From an uncultured Eggerthella sp. (GTDB lineage: Bacteria; Actinomycetota; Coriobacteriia; Coriobacteriales; Eggerthellaceae): a DNA stretch of 64,000 bases. The notes under the pieces were generated by a model. The model saw only the letters and a program-made list of their open reading frames with translations. It made no database searches and was not told the origin of the DNA. Below are positions 38,063 to 45,366 of this stretch, in pieces. Both the position numbers and the translations under genes were made by a program. Every line of letters starts with the position of its first letter. Within the stretch, counting starts at the first letter, position 1. The stretch lies in the NCBI GenBank assembly GCA_900542065.1, contig UQLU01000004.1, positions 1 to 64,000 of the forward strand. Direction: 5' to 3'.

Positions 38063-38202
38063 ACAGCAAATGTGGTCCCCTCCCAAATTTGCAACTGCTT
38101 TCCCCAAAAGCAGTCGGTGCCAGATCCCCAAACATAAAAGGCACCGGAACTCCCTCCTTGTGGGCCTGCAGAGATCCCCTCTCTCGGGCCCCTCCTCTTT
38201 TT
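38063..38202 (+). ncRNA. Candidate small RNA with four C-rich-loop hairpins and its own terminator
   Basis: About 140 nt between a 17-bp-spaced promoter and a terminator. H1 (38066-38092): GCAAAT/ATTTGC, inner TGG/CCA, loop TCCCCTC. H2 (38094-38114): ACTGCTTT/AAAGCAGT, loop CCCCA. H3 (38115-38146): CGGTGCC/GGCACCG, an 18-base loop containing TCCCC. H4 (38162-38191): GGGCC/GGCCC and AGAGA/TCTCT, loop TCCCC, then CTCCTCTTTTT as terminator. The H3-H4 linker carries CTCCCTCCTT, complementary to Shine-Dalgarno sequences. Repeated exposed C-tracts resemble trans-acting sRNAs that pair with ribosome-binding sites. No family was recognised. Confidence 0.6.
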
Positions 38203-38247
38203 AGGGTACTTTTTAACAGTATCCTTCAGACTCCATACCTAAAGACA

Positions 38248-38285
38248 TAAAAATATTCCCGCCCCAGAGAAGTAACGGGAATATT
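38248..38285 (-). terminator. Intrinsic terminator of galU
   Basis: AATATTCCCG and CGGGAATATT form a perfect 10-bp stem around a 14-base loop, and on the minus strand the stem runs into TTTTTATG. It lies about 85 bases past the galU stop. It also separates galU from the small RNA on the other strand. Confidence 0.75.
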
Positions 38286-38369
38286 CAATATCATCGGTAA
38301 TGGTCAGTTAAATAACAACACCATAAAGGCCAGCCATAAACTAAGCAGCATGCGTGTAGCAAATAGTAC

Positions 38370-39182
38370 TTAGCCAAACATACGCTTATAAAGACGATTG
38401 TTAGTATCAAGCCAGCTTTCAATAGTGCCCGTATCGAAACCATCTTCAGGATCGATAACCAAGGCATACATCTCTTCTTCTTTTAAGAGCTCATCAAGAG
38501 CATCAGTTAACTGAATTTCTCCACCAGCTCCAGGTTTTACTTCAGCAAGCAAATCCATAACACGTGGAGTTAAAAGGTAACGGCCAAATACTGCCAAATT
38601 AGAAGGAGCTTCCTCCACTGCAGGTTTTTCGACCAAGGAATCAACCTTCCAAACACCTTCTTCTACTTCACTGCCAGCAATAACGCCGAAACGATCTACT
38701 TCTTCGCGAGCTACAGGAAGCACTGCAATAACACTTGCACCACCGTGCGCATCAGAAACTTCCTTCATGCGAATTAACATTTGATTATCGGGAACAAGCA
38801 CATCGCCCAACAGAACAAAGAAAGGCTCGCCCTCAATACAATCAGCTGCACAATGAACTGCATGACCGAGACCTAATGGTTCTTCCTGGTACACATAGCT
38901 CACATTTAAATTTCCTGCATGAGCAACTTTATCGGCATACTTATCTTTGCCGCGAATACGAAGCTCAGCTTCAAGTGCAGGATTAGGGGTAAAGTGCTCT
39001 TCGATAGACTTTTTATCACGACTGTTGATGATAATTACTTCATCAGCTGCAGAAGCAAGACCTTCTTCGACAACATACTGAATTGCAGGACGATCAACAA
39101 CTAAAAGCATTTCTTTAGGTTGAGCTTTAGTTGCTGGAAGAAAACGACTACCAAGACCAGCAGCAGGAATTAAAGCTTTCAT
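38370..39182 (-). CDS. galU: UTP-glucose-1-phosphate uridylyltransferase
   Basis: Nucleotidyltransferase of about 270 residues making UDP-glucose for glycans and cell-envelope polymers. The nucleotide-binding N-terminus is MKALIPAAGLGSRFLPATKAQPKEML. Later motifs are VYQEEPLGLGHAVHCA, FFVLLGDVLV, and EIQLTDALDELL with the terminal GFDTGTIESWLDTN. The ATG at 39182 fits the invariant family start and has GAAAGGA upstream; the longer open frame adds ten residues without support. Monocistronic, with its own terminator. Confidence 0.95.
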   Translation of the reverse strand: MKALIPAAGLGSRFLPATKAQPKEMLLVVDRPAIQYVVEEGLASAADEVIIINSRDKKSIEEHFTPNPALEAELRIRGKDKYADKVAHAGNLNVSYVYQEEPLGLGHAVHCAADCIEGEPFFVLLGDVLVPDNQMLIRMKEVSDAHGGASVIAVLPVAREEVDRFGVIAGSEVEEGVWKVDSLVEKPAVEEAPSNLAVFGRYLLTPRVMDLLAEVKPGAGGEIQLTDALDELLKEEEMYALVIDPEDGFDTGTIESWLDTNNRLYKRMFG

Positions 39183-39335
39183 TATGTTCCTTTCAAAACG
39201 AATAAAGCGCATTTATCTTAACAAATAGACGTACAAGAATCAGTGCCGTAGTTCAAAGAAACAAAAATCCGAAAAGACCTCCTAAGTAACCTCATAGAAG
39301 CCCTAGCCTAATCAAGCCTTGACATCCTGCCTATC

Positions 39336-39363
39336 TTGACAAGAAAAGTCGAAGTCGTAGAAT
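39336..39363 (+). promoter_or_regulatory. Promoter of tRNA-Ala
   Basis: A consensus TTGACA (39336-39341) and TAGAAT (39358-39363) are spaced by 16 bases and lie 11 bases before the tRNA. A second TTGACA copy at 39319-39324 lacks a matching -10. The rest of 39183-39335 shows no gene. Confidence 0.8.
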
Positions 39364-39374
39364 AACTACGCACT

Positions 39375-39450
39375 GGGGATGTAGCTCAGTTGGGAGAGCG
39401 CAGCGTTCGCAATGCTGAGGTCGTGGGTTCGATCCCCATCATCTCCACCA
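39375..39450 (+). tRNA. tRNA-Ala (anticodon CGC)
   Basis: A full cloverleaf. The acceptor stem is GGGGATG/CATCTCC with the G3-U70 wobble that marks alanine tRNAs. The D arm is GCTC-AGTTGGGA-GAGC. The anticodon arm is CAGCG-TTCGCAA-TGCTG with anticodon CGC, reading GCG codons. The variable loop is AGGTC and the T arm GTGGG-TTCGATC-CCCAT. The 3' ACCA is encoded. It is transcribed alone between a strong promoter and terminator. Confidence 0.96.
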
Positions 39451-39460
39451 GTAAACAACA

Positions 39461-39489
39461 ACGGCAGGTATAACACCTGCCGTTTTTTA
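39461..39489 (+). terminator. Intrinsic terminator of tRNA-Ala
   Basis: ACGGCAGGT-ATAAC-ACCTGCCGT is a perfect 9-bp hairpin followed by TTTTTTATT, starting 11 bases after the tRNA CCA end. Confidence 0.93.
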
Positions 39490-39535
39490 TTCAAAGCACT
39501 AAACCTGAATCAATAATCAATTTAATGCTCAACCT

Positions 39536-39889
39536 TTACTGGCGAAGCTTTCTGATGTTATTTGCCAGAACAACGCAGCAAATCTGGAAGCTGCTGCAGA
39601 AGGCGAAAACTACGAATGGAGCGATTTTGTCTGGATTGTTTGCTCCACGTACACCAAGAATGCCAATAATAAGATCAATAACGCCGCTAATAATAGAAAT
39701 TACTGCAAGAATAAAAAGCAAACCTGCACCTAATGCGTAATATTCCTGGTCACCAGCAGTTCCAGCATAACCTGCGCCAGCAATTGCCATGCCACCTGCA
39801 AAAACAACAAAGCCAGCAAGAATTACCAAAATAGAAATAACGATTAATACAATGCAGAGTACTTTTAGTGCTTTCTGAGAACCTGTTAT
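39536..39889 (-). CDS. Small membrane protein, about three helices, uncertain start
   Basis: A hydrophobic protein of 97 to about 117 residues, rich in Gly/Ala/Ile, with helices around ILVILAGFVVFAGGMAIAG, YYALGAGLLFILAVISII and PFVVFAFCSSFQICCVVL. Function unknown. The only standard start in frame is a TTG at 39829 inside the first helix, with no ribosome site. A strong AAAGGAGG lies six bases before an in-frame ATA at 39889, from which the protein would begin TGSQKALKVLCIVLIVISIL, a natural basic-then-hydrophobic N-terminus. The start is set there tentatively. 39890-40062 holds nothing further recognised. Confidence 0.55.
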   Translation of the reverse strand: MTGSQKALKVLCIVLIVISILVILAGFVVFAGGMAIAGAGYAGTAGDQEYYALGAGLLFILAVISIISGVIDLIIGILGVRGANNPDKIAPFVVFAFCSSFQICCVVLANNIRKLRQ

Positions 39890-40062
39890 ATTTTTCCTCC
39901 TTTATATACGCACCAACAGCCAAAACAGTACTGACCGCAAGATGTGGATTATGCTACACATCTTCAAAGCTTGAGTTGTATACCGTAAAGTAATGCCAGG
40001 TAAAACGAGAAAATTAAATTAGACCGCTGATTAAAACAACCTGCTCATATTACGGTTTTGTT

Positions 40063-43000
40063 TTACTCGTTTTTATATTCCTCAATCATGCTTGACAGAC
40101 TAATCTGACTCTTATCCAACCCATCCGCAAACCTATGAGGCACCACGAAACAATTCGGATCACAGCTTTGCTTAGCAGCGCTATGGTTTTCCGAACGCGC
40201 TGAAGGTAGAAGAGACATTATATTCTCAGAAACAGTACGATTTATTTCAGAAAACGAACCCTCAAGGTTATTTTTCAGGAAAACATGCAAACAGCGCATG
40301 GTACACGCAGCAACACAAGCAGGCTCAAGTCCAGCTTGCAGTCGGTCCTTACAAAGATCGCACTTAAACGTTTTACGAAGATCTTTACATACCACAGGAG
40401 CATCATGAGGACAGGCTTTAGCGCATTTACCGCAGCCGATGCAAGCATCCTCATCAATAGAAACAATGCCCGTTTGTGAATCTTTTGAAATTGCACCGCG
40501 AGGACAAACTGCCAAACAAGCAGGTTTATCGCAATGATTACAGGATACTGAAAGCGTAAAACTAGATACACCCTGGTTTTCTACCGTAGTATCACCATGA
40601 ACCCTTGAAGAGACCTCCCACTCTCCCACTTCGAAGGTCAATACCTTTCGAAACTTTTTACCCGCAGGAAGATTATGAACATCTTTACACGCCGCAACAC
40701 ACGCTTTACACCCAGAGCATTCATCAGCATTAAAAAAGAACGCTAGCTCACCAGTGTCTTTACTCAAGTTAATAGTCTGACTTTCATGAGAGGACTTATT
40801 TTGGGCAAAATTATTTTGCAAGAGCTTCTCCTGCTTAAACGCGAGCATTTTCAACGAAGAAGAAACGTTCGTTTCCTGATTACGAGAATCATCTATGCGT
40901 TTATAGTCCAGCTGAAGAGGTTCGCCTACCCAAGGATCAACTCTCACCAGAGAGGTATTCCAGGTACAATGACCTTCACCCGTAAGCTTACTGCCTTGAA
41001 GGGTATTTGCATTTCCGCCTTCATCTATACCCTGATTATTTATCGATGCCCAAGCGCCTTGTCCAACAATCACAACACCAGGCATTACCAATTTCGTTAC
41101 CTTCGCACGACGAAGAATTTGGCCATAAGCACTAGAAATATGGACCGTTTCGCCATGAGAAATTCCAGAGCGTTTTGCATCTAGAGGATTAATCCAAACA
41201 TCATGAGGGAAAAGCTCCCGCAATTGCGCAACGTTATCAAATAACTGATGCGACCTGCTTGGAACATGCACGCTTATACATTGAAGAGGATATTCACTAC
41301 TCTCAGCTTCGAAGCCATCACGCGCTGGGACATAGTTCGCAATGGGAGCAATATCCGACAAGCCGAAATCCTTAAACCGCTGCACTAAATTAGAACAATA
41401 TATTTCAAACTTTCCCGACGAGGTTTGAACAGGAGAACGAGAAGGATCCTTCAAGAAATCAGCATAGGCAACATGGCCCAATCCATCACCTTCGTGACGT
41501 GGAACTTGATACACCCCTGTTTCTAAAAATTCTCGAAGAGGGACGCGACCTTCATGCGGTACTCCTTCGATACCAAGCTCCTTTAAATCTTCGTTCGTAA
41601 CAGAGACTAAAGGTTCCCATCCGCTGCCATCAGGAAGAATTACCTCAGCACCTAGCAGTTCATTAAAAGCCATCTGCTTGGTAGATAACGGCTGAACCAA
41701 GGAGGGATCTATGCCCCAACGCTTTGCTAACTCAGCCTCAATCCACAAATCTTCTTTCGCCTCTCCTGGAGGATCACACACCTTTTGAGCAAAAATGAGT
41801 GTCTCTCTATTTATTTGAGTAAGAACTTGCGCATCACGTTCCCAAAACGAAGAGGCTGGCAAAACAATATCGGCATATTGAGCGTCGTTTGTCATCCATA
41901 AATCACTCGCAACTACAAATTCAACGCTTTGAAACGCCTTTACTGCTTGCATGAATTTAGGGTTCTGATTCATGCGTCCACCATCGCCAATTTTCCAAAG
42001 CATACGAATATCAATTGGCTGAATACCATGAACAAAATCGTGATATTTCCCCGAAACAACAGCGTCCCACACTTCAGGCATAGCTATCCCATAAAACAAA
42101 TCAGGGTCATATTCACCACGAGCAAGCATGCCGCCACCACGAGGCGGCTGACACAGAGGATTTTCTGGCCACGTACATCCCTTAAATCCTGGTCGCACCA
42201 AAGGTTCGCCACCGAAAACCATGTTTCCTGCAGACCCGCCAGCAGATACTTCTGCACCAGGGAAACCAACATTACCTGTCATCCAACCAACGGTATAAAA
42301 CGCCTGCACAAAGGTAGCTCCATTATCACTTCGAGCAGGCGCTTGACTTGCACGCATTGTCATTGGTTTTGTGTTTGCCATTTCCTTTGCAAGAGACACA
42401 ATACGCTGTTTAGGTACCCCACATATCGAAGATGTCCATGTAGAATTTTTTGGTACACCGTCATAGGTTCCAAGCACATAGTCTTTAAAGTTATCTTTAG
42501 GATTAGCGTCCTTCGGCATATGATCTGCATCAAATCCTACGCAATGACTATCAAGAAATTCTTGATCATACGAATCATGCGTGATCATCCAATGAGCAAT
42601 GCCTAAAAGTAAGGCAGTATCGGTACCAGGACGAACAGCGATCCATTCATCTGCAAGAACCTGCATAGAAGGATTGAACCATGAATCAATAAAGACGAAT
42701 CGCGCACCAGCCTTTTTAGCTTGTAAGTAGTGATATAAAGGATTGCCCGCTTGAGACCATGCAGGATTCTGACCCCACATAATAATAAGCTTGGCTTTAC
42801 GAATCTCGTATCTATCAGAAAAATCGAGTGCTCCTAAATTGTAAGACCCCTTCATAGAGTTGGATACCAAGGGGAATGCTCCTTGAGATGCTTGTCCCCA
42901 CGTAGTGGTACAACCACCATACGCATTTAAAGAAGGAGCAGTGTAAAGGCCAGGAATGACGTTTCGGTATTCGTATCCCAAAGCCAAAATAGACTTATTA

Positions 43001-43377
43001 CCATAGGCTTCCTTGATACGCGTGACCTCAGAAGCAACGATACCTAACGCTTCATCCCAACTGATTTCTTCCCATTCATCACAGCCACGCAGTCCCTTAT
43101 TTCCCCCACCTACGCTCCAGTGCTTGCGTTTTAAGGGGTGAGTAAGTCTATCTTTGCTAAAGATTGCATGACGAAGGGATCGTCCGCGCGCACAACCACG
43201 CTGCTGAGGATAATCAGGAGAATCAGCATGGAGCGAATCGGTATCTTGAAAAAGAACTTTTCCATCACAAACAAAAGAGCGATTAACACACCGCCCACCG
43301 CAAGCAAAAAAGCACGAATGAGTTACCCAGCGACCAGAGTTTTCCTGGTTCTCAGTTCCCTCCACAAACCGCTCCAT
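40063..43377 (-). CDS. Cytosolic molybdopterin oxidoreductase with fused DmsB-like iron-sulfur subunit
   Basis: A 1104-residue DMSO-reductase-superfamily enzyme. An N-terminal [4Fe-4S] site (C22-x3-C26-x3-C30...C62) precedes the Mo-bis-MGD catalytic domains, with a candidate metal-ligand region YGGCTTTWGQAS at 153-164. Residues about 880-1060 form a DmsB/NrfC-type ferredoxin: CSGCKACVAAC, CNHCDKPACLAVC, CIGCGKCAKAC and CDLC...CVAAC, room for four clusters. DmsA and DmsB are normally separate and DmsA carries a twin-arginine signal; here there is none, and no DmsC. Substrate unknown. Divergent from the hdr-flx operon. ATG with GGGGGAAG upstream. Confidence 0.85.
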   Translation of the reverse strand: MERFVEGTENQENSGRWVTHSCFFACGGRCVNRSFVCDGKVLFQDTDSLHADSPDYPQQRGCARGRSLRHAIFSKDRLTHPLKRKHWSVGGGNKGLRGCDEWEEISWDEALGIVASEVTRIKEAYGNKSILALGYEYRNVIPGLYTAPSLNAYGGCTTTWGQASQGAFPLVSNSMKGSYNLGALDFSDRYEIRKAKLIIMWGQNPAWSQAGNPLYHYLQAKKAGARFVFIDSWFNPSMQVLADEWIAVRPGTDTALLLGIAHWMITHDSYDQEFLDSHCVGFDADHMPKDANPKDNFKDYVLGTYDGVPKNSTWTSSICGVPKQRIVSLAKEMANTKPMTMRASQAPARSDNGATFVQAFYTVGWMTGNVGFPGAEVSAGGSAGNMVFGGEPLVRPGFKGCTWPENPLCQPPRGGGMLARGEYDPDLFYGIAMPEVWDAVVSGKYHDFVHGIQPIDIRMLWKIGDGGRMNQNPKFMQAVKAFQSVEFVVASDLWMTNDAQYADIVLPASSFWERDAQVLTQINRETLIFAQKVCDPPGEAKEDLWIEAELAKRWGIDPSLVQPLSTKQMAFNELLGAEVILPDGSGWEPLVSVTNEDLKELGIEGVPHEGRVPLREFLETGVYQVPRHEGDGLGHVAYADFLKDPSRSPVQTSSGKFEIYCSNLVQRFKDFGLSDIAPIANYVPARDGFEAESSEYPLQCISVHVPSRSHQLFDNVAQLRELFPHDVWINPLDAKRSGISHGETVHISSAYGQILRRAKVTKLVMPGVVIVGQGAWASINNQGIDEGGNANTLQGSKLTGEGHCTWNTSLVRVDPWVGEPLQLDYKRIDDSRNQETNVSSSLKMLAFKQEKLLQNNFAQNKSSHESQTINLSKDTGELAFFFNADECSGCKACVAACKDVHNLPAGKKFRKVLTFEVGEWEVSSRVHGDTTVENQGVSSFTLSVSCNHCDKPACLAVCPRGAISKDSQTGIVSIDEDACIGCGKCAKACPHDAPVVCKDLRKTFKCDLCKDRLQAGLEPACVAACTMRCLHVFLKNNLEGSFSEINRTVSENIMSLLPSARSENHSAAKQSCDPNCFVVPHRFADGLDKSQISLSSMIEEYKNE

Positions 43378-43555
43378 GACTTCCCCCTAATACATCACAA
43401 AGCAAACATTAAACGCGTAAACCCACAAAATTGATTGCCCGCATCTCCGCTAAGAATACGTCGTAATAAAACTATTATCTCTGAATCTCTTATCCACGAA
43501 ATGATAAATGACACACCTCGGATATTAAATTCAACCGTGCACACCAAATGTTGAT

Positions 43556-43728
43556 GTAGCTAGGCGATATTTGAGCTACAAAGATAGTGACGAAAAAGAA
43601 GCTTCCCTTGCCCGAACACCAGAAGCTTCTACGCCGAGCTAACAATTCGGCTCGTCCGCACACCATGCGAACGACGCCTCTCCCCACACCGCACTTTACC
43701 AAGTGCAAAGCAGAGAGGAAGGAGTCTC
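43556..43728 (+). promoter_or_regulatory. Structured leader/operator region of the hdr-flx operon
   Basis: The 350-base gap between the divergent molybdoenzyme and hdrC shows several inverted repeats. GTAGCT/AGCTAC with a 12-base spacer (43556-43579) is operator-like. AGAAGCTTC/GAAGCTTCT (43597-43630) follows. GCCGAG/TTCGGC overlaps the alternative stem CGAGC/GCTCG (43633-43654). GCACTT-TACC-AAGTGC (43691-43706) sits directly before the GAGGAAGGAG ribosome site. The mutually exclusive stems suggest a regulatory leader. No riboswitch class was recognised and no open frame here is credible. Confidence 0.35.
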
Positions 43729-44334
43729 ATGAGAACGGTTAACCTCACTGAGACAACAGGCGAAGAGAGAAATTTCGTAAATGAAATTGCCCAAAACGCT
43801 GGGGTGAATCTTCGCGACTGTTATCAATGCGGAAAATGTTCTGCTGGCTGCCCTATGGCAGAAGCGATGGATCTTCCCCCACAGCAAATCATGCGCTTAC
43901 TTCAAATGGGAAAAGTTGATCAGGTCTTAAAAGCCGAATCTCCTTGGATTTGTGCACAGTGCAATACCTGTTCTGCACGATGCCCCCAAAAAGTTGACAC
44001 GGCAGCAGTAATGCGAGAAGTACGCAGAGCATCTCACGCAACAGGCCATCACAAACTCCACGATTCCAATGTATTTGAAACACTCTTCATAAAAGGAATC
44101 AAATCAAAAGGCAAATCGAACGAACAGTACCTTGCTGCTCAATACAACTTAGCATCAGGGCATTTTATGCAAGATGCTTTTGCTGCTCCTAAGATGTACC
44201 AAAAAAATATGATTGGCATTTCTATCCAACAGAGCCAAAACCCAGAAGCTATAAAAGCCATTGTTGAAAAATGCCAGCAACAAAACCCCTATGAACACCT
44301 GAACTTAACTGAAGGAGATGGGTGCAATGACTAA
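43729..44334 (+). CDS. hdrC: HdrC-like iron-sulfur subunit
   Basis: A 201-residue protein related to heterodisulfide reductase subunit C. Two classical [4Fe-4S] motifs are visible: CYQCGKCSAGCP at about residue 31 and CAQCNTCSARCP at about 75. They would pass electrons between HdrA and the HdrB active site. A C-terminal extension of about 80 residues follows. A strong GAGGAAGGAG precedes the ATG. First gene of a seven-gene operon and overlaps hdrB by eight bases. Confidence 0.88.
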   Translation: MRTVNLTETTGEERNFVNEIAQNAGVNLRDCYQCGKCSAGCPMAEAMDLPPQQIMRLLQMGKVDQVLKAESPWICAQCNTCSARCPQKVDTAAVMREVRRASHATGHHKLHDSNVFETLFIKGIKSKGKSNEQYLAAQYNLASGHFMQDAFAAPKMYQKNMIGISIQQSQNPEAIKAIVEKCQQQNPYEHLNLTEGDGCND

Positions 44335-45352
44335 AGCATTTTCCTTCTTCCCTGGTTGTTCATTCCACTCGACGGGAATTTCTTATGCTGAATCCACTGC
44401 TTATGTTGCTGGATGCTTAGATATCACCTTATACGAAATCAATGACTGGAATTGCTGCGGAGCATCGGCAGCACCAACGGTTAATGATGATCTCATGCAT
44501 TCGTTATCAGCGCGCAACTTAGCGCTTAGCGAAGATCAGCACCCGTATTTACCAATACTGACTCCCTGCACTGGCTGTTATGCAGCACTTAAACGCGCAG
44601 AAGTAAAAACCAATAGTAATGCCAGTTATCGTACGCGAATCAACAACATCATTGGTATGAACTACCGAGGAACCGTTGAAGTAACGAATTTACTTGACGC
44701 GCTCACTACTCCTGAAATGATTACAGCTATTACCGACCGCCTCAAGCTGCAACTTGGTGGTATGAAGGTTGCTTGTTATTACGGATGTGGTCAGGTTCGT
44801 CCTCAAGAAATAACCCAAGCAGCAAACACCGAAAACCCTCAAAACATGGAAGATCTACTTAATGCAGCTGGCGCGCAATGCATAGACTGGAGCTTCAAAA
44901 CTGAATGCTGTGGTGCCTCCAATCATGTAATTCGCCCAAAAGCGGCACGCAATGCGGCTGAGCGCATATTCCACAATGCTTACCTCAATGGAGCAGAATG
45001 CATAGTAACTGCATGTCCCCTTTGTTGGATGAACCTCGACATGCGCGAAGAAAAGATTAATCAGGAACACAAAACTGACTACCATATGCCTGTTTATTTC
45101 TTTACCGAACTGATAGCTTTGGCATTAGGTGCAACTCCTGAACAAGCGGGCATCACGCGTCATTTTGTTCCAGCAATCGATTTGGTCAAACAAAAATTAG
45201 GCCCCATCGTCCCAGAAGAAGAACCAGAATCCCCTGAAGAAGAAAAAGCACGTCGCATTCGCGAAGCACTAGAGCGAAAAGCACTTCGTGATAAAGAAAA
45301 AGCGGCCCAAACTAAATCCGAGCAAGCGCTCGAAGATTCACAGGCAAACTAG
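44327..45352 (+). CDS. hdrB: HdrB-like heterodisulfide reductase catalytic subunit
   Basis: About 341 residues, with the two Cys-rich CCG domains that bind the non-cubane [4Fe-4S] clusters of HdrB: FFPGCSFHSTG, WNCCGASAAP, TPCTGCYAAL in the first half and CYYGCGQVRP, TECCGASNHV, TACPLCWMNLD in the second. In methanogens HdrB reduces CoM-S-S-CoB; the disulfide or other acceptor used here is unknown. The ATG at 44327 has GAAGGAG nine bases before it. An unusual highly charged tail of about 50 residues (EEEPESPEEEKARRIREALE and onward) ends the protein. Confidence 0.9.
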   Translation: MTKAFSFFPGCSFHSTGISYAESTAYVAGCLDITLYEINDWNCCGASAAPTVNDDLMHSLSARNLALSEDQHPYLPILTPCTGCYAALKRAEVKTNSNASYRTRINNIIGMNYRGTVEVTNLLDALTTPEMITAITDRLKLQLGGMKVACYYGCGQVRPQEITQAANTENPQNMEDLLNAAGAQCIDWSFKTECCGASNHVIRPKAARNAAERIFHNAYLNGAECIVTACPLCWMNLDMREEKINQEHKTDYHMPVYFFTELIALALGATPEQAGITRHFVPAIDLVKQKLGPIVPEEEPESPEEEKARRIREALERKALRDKEKAAQTKSEQALEDSQAN

Positions 45353-45366
45353 AGGAGGTGGAATAC

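Noticed and set aside
38063..38202. Reading the four-hairpin element on the minus strand as a GGGGA-loop CsrA-type sponge
   Set aside because: The loops do read GGGGA on the minus strand, but promoter and U-run are both in the plus orientation and no CsrA is evident here.
38030..38250. Short plus-strand open frames of 60-73 codons over the small-RNA region
   Set aside because: Several frames are open at once, none has a ribosome site or family resemblance, and the region is better explained by hairpins with promoter and terminator.
43597..43630. Repeated GAAGCTTC as a mobile-element end or CRISPR-like repeat
   Set aside because: Only two copies of a self-complementary octamer, no spacers, no transposase, no target duplication; a hairpin explains it.
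43490..43887. Minus-strand open frames at the hdrC leader
   Set aside because: They overlap the leader hairpins and hdrC, and have no ribosome site or homology.
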